Source: Sphaerotilus microaerophilus (GTDB taxonomy: Bacteria > Pseudomonadota > Gammaproteobacteria > Burkholderiales > Burkholderiaceae_C). Taken from it: a stretch of 64,000 bases of DNA. The notes under the pieces were generated by a model that did not search any database, was not told the DNA's origin, and saw only the letters and a program-made list of their open reading frames with translations. The DNA is taken from assembly GCF_023734135.1 (NCBI RefSeq), contig NZ_AP025730.1, forward strand, positions 3,410,001 through 3,474,000, written 5' to 3'. Position numbers and translations under genes: made by a program. Positions 42,064 to 50,703 of this stretch are shown here, in pieces; position 1 is the stretch's first letter; each line of letters begins with the position of its first letter.

Positions 42064-44898
42064 TCAACGTTGCGTCGTTCCCTTCCACAGCGCAACGTAG
42101 TCGTCGTGGGTGAAAGCCGGTGCGATCAGAAGCTGCCGAGCCAGCTCGCGCTTGCGGGCCATCAGCTGCTGGAGCTGGATGTCGAAGCTGAAATCCTCAC
42201 GCCCAGGCAGCAGCGCCATGGGGTAGTAGATGTGGACCTCCTTGGCCTGACCGATGCGGTAGACCCGATCGGAGCATTGGTCCTCGACAGCCGGGTTCCA
42301 CCAGCGAGACAGGTGGATGACGTGATTGGCGGCCGTCAGCGTCAAGCCGACTCCACCAGCCCGTGGCGACAGCAGCATGACGTCGAAATCCGCCTCCGTT
42401 TGAAATCGCTCGACACGTGCCTGGCGTTCGGCGGTGGGTACCTGGCCGTTGATGACCATAGGCAGGCGGCTCAGCCCGTAGCGGCGCTGGATCAGGTGTG
42501 GCAATTGCCCGGCATCCTGCAAGTCCAGCGACTCCAGGAAAACGAGCGCCTTTTCTCGACGAGCGGCCACTTGGTCCAGCACAAAGAACATGGCCAGCAT
42601 GCGGGCCGAGTCCTCGATCACGAGTTCATCGCCATGCTGCGCCCCACCGTCGACGAGGTTCGGGTGCAGTGAGCTGCGCCGCAGAGCATGGATCAACTCC
42701 AGCGTCGCCGAGGGTCCTTTTTCCTGGAAGACCGCCAGCGAGCGCTCGTACACCTCTGCCTGCCTGAGTGGCATCGGCAACGCGATCTCGTGTTCGTGCT
42801 TGGAAGGCAGGCCCTGGAGCTTCTCCGACTTGAGTCGGCGCAGAAGCAGGCGTGGCGCTTCGAAACACTCGGCTTCCTCCTGCCAGATGGCCTCTCGCAA
42901 TGCGCTGACGTTCGACGGCTCGGCCTCGAACCGGGCACTGAACGAGCGGAGATCCTTCAATGCACCGGGCTGGACTGCATCGGCCACACACCACAGGTCG
43001 GCCAGGCGGTTCTCCACAGGCGTGCCGGTCATCGCGAGCATGAAGTCAGCGTTCAGGGCCTTGACGGCATGGGTCACCCGGGCCGCCGGAGACTTGATTT
43101 TCTGGGCCTCGTCGAGGATCACCAACGCGAACCGGATGGCACCGAAACTCAGTTGGTATTCGTTGACGGCCTCATAGTTGGTAAAAACGATGTCCGCGCC
43201 CGAGAGCCGCGCGGTATCCAGACCGGCTGTGCCCAGTCGGTGGCTGCCTCGTTTGAGGGTGCGCATGTCAGGTCCATAAGCCCGCAGCACGTCGCCCAGC
43301 CCATCGCCCACCAGATGGGCTTTGGACTCCCTCTCCCAGTTGGCCAGCAGGCCCACCGGCGCCACCATGAGGACGGGACGCCGCTCGATGCGGCCGGACA
43401 GCATCTCCTCACGGATCCAGCGGGCGAAGACCAAGGCTTGGTAGGACTTGCCCAGACCCATGTCGTCACACAGCATGGCACCTTTGCTGCCCTGACCCCA
43501 ATGAGCCTGCAGCCAGCGCACACCGGTTTCCTGATGCGGCTTGGGAGGAGTCAAGACACCCGTCGGCCAGCCGGGTTGGCCAGGGCGTTGCTCTACCCGA
43601 GCATGGTCGAAGTCTTCCCCGTCGAAGTTCGTCTCGATGATCAGGACTTCGGGGGCTGCTAGATCCACGGCAGCGGCTGGTCCGTCCGCCCCGGTCCGCG
43701 TCAGCGTGCGGTGCAGGGACTCCAGCGCCCGGCAGTTCGCAGGCGTCGCATCGAGCTCAATACCGTCCACACGGGCGGTGGGTACGTGACGGGCGACAGC
43801 CTCGTGCATGGCCGACATTAGGCGCTCGAGCAGCGCAGCGTCCATCGGCACGTCCTTGCCACCGATTCGCAATCCCATCTCGACTGGGGCTGCCCAGTCC
43901 TGGCTCGCAATCTTGATCCAGGGAAGCACCGGTGGCTTCCACTCTGCGATGTCGCGCACCCTCTCCGCGTAGCTCTCGGTCTCAATGAATGGCAGAGGAT
44001 CTGCTTCAGTCGTCCCGAGCAGCTCGCGGATAACGGCCTCCGGTGTCCGCGCGGCACGCTTGCGTTCCTCGGCCGGCGCCTGGCGCAGCTGCCGGACCTT
44101 CTCCAGGCAGACCCGCAACGGCTCCTCGACCACAACGTAGGTGCCCCCTCCCAAAGCGAAAGCGCTGGCACCCGGGCGCTGCTGGTCCAGGCGCTGCACC
44201 ATCAGTGCTTCGTCGGCCTCGGTCAGCGCCCGCAAGCGCGCTGGCTGCTCTGCGCCAAGATCTTCAGCTTCCCGCAATAGCACGGGGGCCAATTGCACTT
44301 GCCCCGCGTCGTCCTCGGTGATAGACAGCGTGAAAGCCGACGGCACCACCACTCGGAAGCCACGCAGGTAAGAGTCCGTCAGCCGCCCTGCGCCGTCCTC
44401 CCCCAGCGCCTCGCGGATCTCGGCCCAGGCCTGCAGTTGACGGTCCACGAGATCTTCGCCACCAGTCAGTAAGTTGAAGCGCTCGACAGCCTGAAGCGAC
44501 TCGAACATCGCCTCAGGCATGCGCGTACGTTCACCCTGCCAGTCCACCCAGGGGCCAACCGATGCGGCACCGCGCGCCGGCAGCGTCTTGCCGGGAAGCA
44601 ACCAGCGCGCCTGCAGCCGGCAGCCAGTCGCGCCGATGGCACCATTGGCGCGCACGTCCAGCGACAACGGCGTGTTCGCTGGAAGGCCGAGCTGGATGGC
44701 AACGCCTTCAGTCAGAGCTGCCACCGCCGTAACAGGCAGTGTGAGGACAGATGTCGCCTCCCCTGCAAGGCCGAGTCCGAAGCGCTCGTCCAGCTCCTGC
44801 AGCGCTGCCGCCACTGCCACGGGTGCTTCCTGCAGGAACCGTGGAAGAGGCTGCCCCACCTCGGCCCTTGCCCCCCGGTCGTCCAGCTCCCATTTCAT
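42064..44898 (-). CDS. zorD: Zorya type I protein ZorD, SNF2-like helicase/nuclease
   Basis: A 944-residue protein. The N-terminal ~430 residues are Zorya-specific and not otherwise recognisable. The SNF2 helicase core has TPPKPHQETGVRWLQ (Q-motif region), Walker A DDMGLGKSYQALVFA (Lys484), DEAQ box LVILDEAQKIKS (Asp596), FMLAMTGTPVENRLADLW and motif VI CSDRVYRIGQAKEVHIYY. In Zorya I, ZorD is recruited to the activated ZorAB motor and degrades invading DNA. Its start overlaps the zorC stop (ATGA at 44895-44898), which sets the start codon. Confidence 0.92.
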   Translation of the reverse strand: MKWELDDRGARAEVGQPLPRFLQEAPVAVAAALQELDERFGLGLAGEATSVLTLPVTAVAALTEGVAIQLGLPANTPLSLDVRANGAIGATGCRLQARWLLPGKTLPARGAASVGPWVDWQGERTRMPEAMFESLQAVERFNLLTGGEDLVDRQLQAWAEIREALGEDGAGRLTDSYLRGFRVVVPSAFTLSITEDDAGQVQLAPVLLREAEDLGAEQPARLRALTEADEALMVQRLDQQRPGASAFALGGGTYVVVEEPLRVCLEKVRQLRQAPAEERKRAARTPEAVIRELLGTTEADPLPFIETESYAERVRDIAEWKPPVLPWIKIASQDWAAPVEMGLRIGGKDVPMDAALLERLMSAMHEAVARHVPTARVDGIELDATPANCRALESLHRTLTRTGADGPAAAVDLAAPEVLIIETNFDGEDFDHARVEQRPGQPGWPTGVLTPPKPHQETGVRWLQAHWGQGSKGAMLCDDMGLGKSYQALVFARWIREEMLSGRIERRPVLMVAPVGLLANWERESKAHLVGDGLGDVLRAYGPDMRTLKRGSHRLGTAGLDTARLSGADIVFTNYEAVNEYQLSFGAIRFALVILDEAQKIKSPAARVTHAVKALNADFMLAMTGTPVENRLADLWCVADAVQPGALKDLRSFSARFEAEPSNVSALREAIWQEEAECFEAPRLLLRRLKSEKLQGLPSKHEHEIALPMPLRQAEVYERSLAVFQEKGPSATLELIHALRRSSLHPNLVDGGAQHGDELVIEDSARMLAMFFVLDQVAARREKALVFLESLDLQDAGQLPHLIQRRYGLSRLPMVINGQVPTAERQARVERFQTEADFDVMLLSPRAGGVGLTLTAANHVIHLSRWWNPAVEDQCSDRVYRIGQAKEVHIYYPMALLPGREDFSFDIQLQQLMARKRELARQLLIAPAFTHDDYVALWKGTTQR

Positions 44899-46304
44899 GC
44901 GATCTCCCGGTCGGGCAGATAAACACCCGTGTGGCTGTTGATGAAATCCCGTGCCTTCTTCTGCCAGGTGCCGCCGTCCGACCCGCGGTGGTACAGGTGG
45001 GGATTCTTGTTCTCCGCGTTCGCGTCGTGCATCCACATCGAGCGGTCGTCCGTTAGTTCTTCGCGGTCGTACTCATTGCGGTAGAGCTTCGGTGCCTTAG
45101 GGTCTGCCGTTTTGTAGGCGCGCAAGGCGCCGTTGTGACTCCATTCGACGAAGGTGAGATCACCCAGTTGCAGCAGTAGCACAGAGCGGCGCCCAGGAGA
45201 ATCGTTCAGCAGCGAGCCGCACTGCATGACGGCCCCCAAATTGCTGTATCCAATCCGCTCCTTGGCCTCCGAGCCCAACACCAGCCAGACCTCATCGACG
45301 TAGCCGCGGCGGTGGTAGGCCATCCAGAACTTCTCCCGGTACTCCCAGGTTTCGTCGGCGGTCAGCTTGAGCGCGTTGACGAAGGTTTCCAGCGACTTAC
45401 CCGCCAGCCAGCGTTTGACCACCGACACCGCTTCGTGGTCCACCCCCTGCCACTGGTAGCCGGCGCGTCCAACCCATCGCGGATCTCCGTAGGACTCCGG
45501 CGGCACGAACGTGGCCATCAGCTTGTCCCTGATCGTCGCGGCAGCGTGCTGGCGGTGATCCACCCAGGGCAGAAGCAGGCCGTTGGCAAATGGCACGCGC
45601 AGGGACGATCGTGCGGGTGCCTCGCCCACCAGCGCCGTCCAGGCGAGCACCTTGTCGATGGCCGGCTCCAACCTCAGCGTCGACCCAGGCGATTGCAGCA
45701 GCGCCGGCAAGACCTGCCGCCCAAGCGGTGAGGCCGGGAAGTCCGGCGCCAGGCAGAGCTCGACCAACCAGCCGTCGATCGAGCCTCTGTGGGCCAGCAG
45801 GGCCGCCGCCAGGCGCGGCCCCAATCGATCGGGCTGCAGTAACCCGACGCGCTCGTGTGCCGTTCTCAGCGTGGAGGCCAAGGGGCCCACAGCCATGCCC
45901 ACCTGGGTGGAGAACTCCTGCGCGTAGCGGGCGAATGTGCGGTCTCCACTTCTGAACGAACCGACATAGGTGTGAAACAGAGGGGCCAGCCAGCGAGAGG
46001 CCATCGTCGGCCTGCCGGTCAATGCCGGGCGCAGCACCTCACGCCAATAGCGGCGCACCAGCCGGGGCTCCACCTCCGGCAGGGGCTCCGGACCGCCGTC
46101 CCAGTAGGCGTAGGGCAACTGTCGCCACTGGCCGGGGCTGAGATCGTCGTAGTGGCGGCTGCGCGCCTGGGCGTAGGCCTGCCGCAGGCGCTGGGCCAGG
46201 CTGAGCAGATCTGCCGGCCGTGGCTCCATCGGCCCGGCACTCGATCCAACTGCGGCATCGACCAGTTGAGGAAAGCCAACTGGCAGCGTTGCGAACAGGC
46301 CCAT
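44895..46304 (-). CDS. zorC: Zorya type I protein ZorC, EH-signature domain
   Basis: A 469-residue cytosolic protein. The N-terminal half is helical and basic. The C-terminal part has the EH_Signature pattern: VVKRWLAGKSLETFVNAL, EYREKFWMAYHRRGYVDEVW, LLLQLGDLTFVEWSHNGALR and APKLYRNEYDREEL, with Glu and His positions that name the domain. ZorC is a DNA-binding partner that works with ZorD. The gene lies 4 bases after zorB and overlaps zorD, the standard Zorya I order. Confidence 0.92.
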   Translation of the reverse strand: MGLFATLPVGFPQLVDAAVGSSAGPMEPRPADLLSLAQRLRQAYAQARSRHYDDLSPGQWRQLPYAYWDGGPEPLPEVEPRLVRRYWREVLRPALTGRPTMASRWLAPLFHTYVGSFRSGDRTFARYAQEFSTQVGMAVGPLASTLRTAHERVGLLQPDRLGPRLAAALLAHRGSIDGWLVELCLAPDFPASPLGRQVLPALLQSPGSTLRLEPAIDKVLAWTALVGEAPARSSLRVPFANGLLLPWVDHRQHAAATIRDKLMATFVPPESYGDPRWVGRAGYQWQGVDHEAVSVVKRWLAGKSLETFVNALKLTADETWEYREKFWMAYHRRGYVDEVWLVLGSEAKERIGYSNLGAVMQCGSLLNDSPGRRSVLLLQLGDLTFVEWSHNGALRAYKTADPKAPKLYRNEYDREELTDDRSMWMHDANAENKNPHLYHRGSDGGTWQKKARDFINSHTGVYLPDREIA

Positions 46305-46308
46305 GGTG

Positions 46309-47058
46309 CTACTTCCCGGCCGAACGGTTGACGGCGTCCATCAGCTCGCCGATCGGGCGGTAGGTCATCACGATGCGCAGATCGACGCGGCGGTTGCGGC
46401 TGTCTGTGGGCTCCGTCCCCGCGATTGGCCGGCTGTCCGCGTAGGCACTGAAGGAGAACATCGGCTGGTTCTGCTTATTGCGGTAACCATTCAACGCTGT
46501 TTCCGCCACCAACACCTTATGCACCGCCTGGGCGCGGTCCAACGACAAGTTGGTGTTCGTGTACCCGGCAGCGCTCATCGGGCGGCTGTCGGTGTGGCCT
46601 TCGATGAAGACGGTGTCGATCTGGTGTCCCGCCGGGTTCTGGCTGCACTCGGTATGCCCCGCTTTCTGGTTGGCCACGAAGCAGGGCAGTACCGCCTGGA
46701 GTGCGGAAGCCGCCTGTCGCAGCGCCTCTACCCCTTTGGGTTCAAGCGTGGCCTTGCCAATGCTGAACAGGAGCGACTCGGGCAGCGAAATCACACCGGT
46801 CGCAGGGTCGATGCGAATGTCACCGCCCAGCGCCGGCGCCAACGCGCTTCCCAGCTCGGTGACCACCGCACCGCGTGGGTCCTTGGTCCGATTGAACACT
46901 GCCTCCTGTCGTCGCTGCTCCAAGGCCAGCACCACCACGAGGATGATGAAGACGAAGAGCAGTCCGATCATCAGGTCGGACGCCGAGGCCAGGTAGTTGC
47001 TTTCCGATTCCGGCGCGGTGGCAACCGGCGCAGAGGGCCGTCTGGGTGTGATCAACAT
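46309..47058 (-). CDS. zorB: Zorya protein ZorB, MotB/OmpA-like stator subunit
   Basis: A 249-residue protein with a single transmembrane helix (about 29-46) directly preceded by Asp28 (SASDLMIGLLFVFIILV), the proton-carrying residue of MotB-type stators. The periplasmic OmpA-like domain (about 90-240) has the peptidoglycan-binding pattern FIEGHTDSRPM, NLSLDRAQAVHKVL and TDSRNRRVDLRIV. With ZorA it forms a peptidoglycan-anchored proton-driven motor that senses phage-induced envelope change. It starts 3 bases after zorA. Confidence 0.93.
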   Translation of the reverse strand: MLITPRRPSAPVATAPESESNYLASASDLMIGLLFVFIILVVVLALEQRRQEAVFNRTKDPRGAVVTELGSALAPALGGDIRIDPATGVISLPESLLFSIGKATLEPKGVEALRQAASALQAVLPCFVANQKAGHTECSQNPAGHQIDTVFIEGHTDSRPMSAAGYTNTNLSLDRAQAVHKVLVAETALNGYRNKQNQPMFSFSAYADSRPIAGTEPTDSRNRRVDLRIVMTYRPIGELMDAVNRSAGK

Positions 47059-47061
47059 GCG

Positions 47062-49443
47062 TCACCCCCGCTGCGGCAGTTGGCCGAACGAATCGTTCAG
47101 CGCCTCGATCGCACCACTCATGTTGTGGATCGAGCTATTGATGCCGCTGATCGCCTTGGACAGCGCCGCATCCAGCTGCTGGTGCAGCGCTGCCACTTGG
47201 CCGGAGTAGGCTCCGACGCCTTCACGCATCTCGGCCACCGTCTTGTGCAGCGTTTTGGAGGTGTCGTCCATGGCGCGGCGGCTGCTCTCAGTGGCATCGC
47301 GGGTCTCGCGGGCAGTGCGAGCCAGCAACTCGGTGACCTGGGCGATGGCGGCAAGTGCCTGCGGCGCGCGGGCCGCAAGGTCGGTATTCACAGCCGACAT
47401 CGCCCTGCCCAGCTCACCGATCGAGACGGTCGAGCTGCGCACGTCGTTGGCCGCGCCATGCAGGCTGGCAATCAGCGGTTCCCAGCTCGACGCCGTCTGC
47501 CCCATGGCCTGCACCACCACGCCGGCACGGACCAGACCTTCCTGGAAGTGAGCGGCACTTTCCTCGCCCTGCGCGGCCAGCCGATGCGCTGCCTCGGCGA
47601 TGGCCAGGACCTCTCGGCTCATAGCCGCCGTCGAGTGGGCCACTGCGTCGAGCTTGGCACTCATCACCTCGCCAAAGTTCGCCGCATGTTCGGCCAAGCG
47701 GGCGGCAGAAGCATCGAAGCTGGTGGCCGCCTGGGCCGTCGAGTTGCCCAGCACCCCGGCGGCCGTCTGCGCCCCAAGAGTCAGCAGATCCACCGCACCG
47801 GCCACCCCGCTGGCCCAGTGGGCGCTGGCCTGCTGCGCCGCCTCACCCAGGCGCAACATCACGCCCGTCATGGCCTGATCCACCTGGGCGCCAGCCCGCT
47901 CCAGAGTCTGTGCGCACTGCACCACCTTGGCCTCCATCGTGGTCGCCAGGGCTTCGCCATGTCGGCTCATCGAGGCGCTTGCGCTGTCGATGCTTGTAGC
48001 CGCCTGCTCGCCGGCCGTCTGCAGGCGCATTGCAGCCCCATCGATGCGTTCGCGCAGCGTGTCGGCAGCCCCCTGCATCGCTGTCACCAGCTGCGCGCCC
48101 GCTGCTTCGGCGCCTTCTGCAATGCGCTGGCCGGCGTTGTCGAGCTGGCCGGAGCTGGCCGCGGCGGCGTCCATCATCGCCTTGGCGGCTGCGGCCAAGT
48201 CAGCGCGGAAGTTGGCGCCGGACTCCCCCATGCGCGCCACCAGTTCGCCGCCAGCATCCTCGATCTGGCGCGCCGCCTCGCCCGCGCCGCTGTGCAGACT
48301 CGACCCCGCGTGGGCCAGCTGGCTGGCCAGGCCCACCAGCGCGCCCTTGAACTCTGCCATCTCCTCCTTGGTTGCCTCGGCCAGTCGCCGGGCATGCTCA
48401 TGGGCCATGCGGTCCAGGCTTTCCTGGTTGATGGTGCCGATGCGCTCGGTCAGCCGCTCCAGCGCACTTACCAATTGCTGGGTCATCCCGTCGAAGCGAG
48501 GAGCCAACGCGGTGTCGATCGCGCTCCCTAGCGCCACCACCAAGTCGGACGTCAAGTTGCCCAGTATCTTCTTCTGCTCCTCGCTCAGCAGATGGAGTTC
48601 CTGTGTGGTGCCCAGCAGGTCTTCGGTGAGCTGCTTTTGCGAGGTCAGCAGGTTGACCACAGCCTGCCCAGTGGCCTGTTGCGCCTCCAAGGTCTTCAGC
48701 ATGCCGCCGAAGAGATCGAATTGGGCGACCAACGCTCTTTCGCTGCCGGTAAAGGGGGCGATGCGGTCCAGCTCAGTCAACACCGCGTCACAACAACCGT
48801 CCAGACGCGCCATCTGCCAGCGAGCAAACACCGTCCAGGCCACTGATGCAAACAGGCCGGCCAGCGAGGTGACGAACTTTCCGCCCGCGGTATGGAGCAG
48901 CTCGCGCGTGGCGTCCAGCAGCTGGTGTTGCCCGCCGCCCTGGTCCGCCAGGGCCTTGGTGGCGCCCGCCAGCGCCAGGGTCAAGAACAGGAAGGTGAAC
49001 AGAAGGCCTACGCCCACCAACAAATTCGGCATGGCCTCGGCGAGACCCAGGTTCAGCCGCCCAGCCAGCAATCGCGGTGGCGTCCACAGGTCACGGGGCG
49101 AGCCGGCAAACACCGGCCGAGCGCCCTGCGCCGCCGGCAACCACACTATGCGGGCAACCGTCTCCCGCCAAGCCTCGCGCAGTCCCGGGAAGCTGCCAGG
49201 CTCCGCCGCTGCCCACTGGTGAACCTGCGAGGACTCCAGCGTCGCGACCTTCTTCAGGTCCGCAGCGATCTTGCGAAGATCCTGTTTCAGCTTTCGCAAT
49301 GGTTGGTAAAACCAGCGCCCGCCAAGCAGGGCTGAAACCAGCAGGATCGAGGCCGCGATGTAAAGGATGTGCGGATCTTCGGCCCAGGTGACCAAAAAGA
49401 ACTGTTGCACCGAAGACCAAAAGCCCTTGGTATTGGCGTCCAA
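47062..49443 (-). CDS. zorA: Zorya protein ZorA, MotA-like motor subunit with long coiled-coil tail
   Basis: 793 residues from a TTG at 49443-49441, which has AGGGAGGA five bases upstream. The open frame reaches back to 49590, but that start lies inside the preceding gene and has no ribosome-binding site. Transmembrane helices are at about 26-42, 139-162 (PNLLVGVGLLFTFLFLTLA) and 187-206, in the MotA/ExbB-like arrangement. A tail of about 550 residues, almost pure coiled coil rich in Ala, Gln, Ser and Glu, follows. In Zorya this tail projects into the cytoplasm and passes the signal to the DNA-acting effectors. Confidence 0.92.
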   Translation of the reverse strand: MDANTKGFWSSVQQFFLVTWAEDPHILYIAASILLVSALLGGRWFYQPLRKLKQDLRKIAADLKKVATLESSQVHQWAAAEPGSFPGLREAWRETVARIVWLPAAQGARPVFAGSPRDLWTPPRLLAGRLNLGLAEAMPNLLVGVGLLFTFLFLTLALAGATKALADQGGGQHQLLDATRELLHTAGGKFVTSLAGLFASVAWTVFARWQMARLDGCCDAVLTELDRIAPFTGSERALVAQFDLFGGMLKTLEAQQATGQAVVNLLTSQKQLTEDLLGTTQELHLLSEEQKKILGNLTSDLVVALGSAIDTALAPRFDGMTQQLVSALERLTERIGTINQESLDRMAHEHARRLAEATKEEMAEFKGALVGLASQLAHAGSSLHSGAGEAARQIEDAGGELVARMGESGANFRADLAAAAKAMMDAAAASSGQLDNAGQRIAEGAEAAGAQLVTAMQGAADTLRERIDGAAMRLQTAGEQAATSIDSASASMSRHGEALATTMEAKVVQCAQTLERAGAQVDQAMTGVMLRLGEAAQQASAHWASGVAGAVDLLTLGAQTAAGVLGNSTAQAATSFDASAARLAEHAANFGEVMSAKLDAVAHSTAAMSREVLAIAEAAHRLAAQGEESAAHFQEGLVRAGVVVQAMGQTASSWEPLIASLHGAANDVRSSTVSIGELGRAMSAVNTDLAARAPQALAAIAQVTELLARTARETRDATESSRRAMDDTSKTLHKTVAEMREGVGAYSGQVAALHQQLDAALSKAISGINSSIHNMSGAIEALNDSFGQLPQRG

Positions 49444-49541
49444 ATCGTCCTCCCTTTCGTCTTGATCGTTGTCGGCGCCCGTGGCGCCTGATTCGTCGAG
49501 TTCGTCATGCTCGGCCGCCCACCTTGTGGCACCGGGCGTCG

Positions 49542-50663
49542 TCAATCCTGTTGGGTCGGCCCGCCGAGCCGCTCCGCCGCCTGCTGCCAAGCCCGCCCCG
49601 CCGGTGTCAGACGATAGCGCTGCAATCGACTGTTCGGCTTGTCCGGGAGTGTCATCTCGACCAGCCCGCTGTCGATGGCCGGGAGCAGGAAGGCCTGGCC
49701 GAAGTGGTTGCGGTCACGCAGCCCCAATGCGTCCATCAGTTCCTGTCGGGCATGCTCGCCGCTGAAGGCCCGGACCAACGTGCCGACTTGCTGGGTGACT
49801 TGCGGGGTGACTTGCGGGGTGACTTGCGGGGTGACTTGCGGGGTGACCTGTTGGGCGCCTTCCCCGGCCGCCGACCGGCGCACGACCACGCGGAACTGGT
49901 TGGCCGCCACCTCGTCGATCAGTTCGATGGCGGGCCAGTCGCGCAGCGCGCGTGGGATGCCGGTGCCCAGGCCGCGGTAGGGCAGCAGGTGCACCGCGTG
50001 TTCGGTGAGCGTGGGATTGCGGCGGTTGGTGGCGCCGCGGCGAATGGCCTCGGTGCTCAGGCTGTCGGGCAGGTGGCCGGGGCTGATGATCTCCAGGCGG
50101 TCGGCGAAGACCATCAGGCGGATCGATGCGCTGGTGAAGTAGTCGCGGTGGATCAGCGCATTGACCAGCAGCTCCTCCAGCGCCTGCTCAGGGATCTCCA
50201 GCTGGCCGAGGGTGTTGAAGCCCCGGTCGCCCTGCACATGCCGCAGGTTGCGGCGGATGAAGGCAAAGCTGCGCTGATACTGCTCGGGCAGCGTGCCGTC
50301 GATGTCCTCGCTGTCCAGGTAGCGGGTGTCGGTCAGCGCGGTGCCGGGGAAGCACACCGCCTTGACCACCAGGGCCGGGCACAGGCGCTGCGGGCGCTGG
50401 CCGAACAGCAGCAGCCCCGCCAGGTTCAGCTCGCGGCCGTCGCTCAGGCCCAGGTTCTGCAGCAGATGCTCCAGGCCTTGGCCGGCGTACTCGGGGCGCT
50501 GGCCGAAGCGGCGCTGGAAGTAGGCGGTAAAGGCCTTCTCGTCGATGTCCGCCGGTGAGCTGCCGGCCACCGGCACGCTGTCGGCGTTGGTTTCATCGCG
50601 CCTGAACTGGTGCCGGCTGTCCTCGCCGCGGGCCAGTATCTCCAGCAATTCCGTTTCGGTCAT
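49542..50663 (-). CDS. AlbA_2/Schlafen-like ATP-binding protein with internal deletion of the AlbA_2 domain
   Basis: A 373-residue protein of the COG2865 group that often accompanies type I restriction genes. It begins normally for the group (TETELLEILARGEDSRHQFRRDETNADS, start only), but then passes directly to VPVAGSSPADIDEKAFTAYF, which in relatives comes about 100 residues later. Most of the AlbA_2 nucleic-acid/nuclease domain is thus missing, in frame. The HATPase_c_4 part is intact (EELLVNALIHRDYFTSASIRLMVF, ISPGHLPDSL, PYRGLGTGI). Near 285-305 it carries QVTP repeats, then a winged-helix C-terminus (RQELMDALGLRDRNHF). The missing segment is judged from memory of the family. It lies between hsdS and zorA. 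Confidence 0.7.
   Translation of the reverse strand: MTETELLEILARGEDSRHQFRRDETNADSVPVAGSSPADIDEKAFTAYFQRRFGQRPEYAGQGLEHLLQNLGLSDGRELNLAGLLLFGQRPQRLCPALVVKAVCFPGTALTDTRYLDSEDIDGTLPEQYQRSFAFIRRNLRHVQGDRGFNTLGQLEIPEQALEELLVNALIHRDYFTSASIRLMVFADRLEIISPGHLPDSLSTEAIRRGATNRRNPTLTEHAVHLLPYRGLGTGIPRALRDWPAIELIDEVAANQFRVVVRRSAAGEGAQQVTPQVTPQVTPQVTPQVTQQVGTLVRAFSGEHARQELMDALGLRDRNHFGQAFLLPAIDSGLVEMTLPDKPNSRLQRYRLTPAGRAWQQAAERLGGPTQQD
49789..49848 (-). repeat. 12-bp tandem repeat encoding Gln-Val-Thr-Pro
   Basis: Five consecutive 12-bp units, consensus TGCGGGGTGACT on the plus strand; the first is slightly diverged (TGCTGGGTGACT) and the last ends in C. In the protein they give a run of Q-V-T-P. The unit keeps the frame, so slippage would change linker length without breaking the gene. 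Confidence 0.85.
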
Positions 50664-50703
50664 GCCTGCGCTTCTGTGTTCGGATGTCGCGTCCCCACCG
50701 CCG

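Noticed and set aside
49789..49848. The 12-bp tandem repeat as a CRISPR-like array
   Set aside because: Units are directly adjacent without spacers and encode a Q-V-T-P run inside a coding frame; no CRISPR array or cas operon is present in the window.
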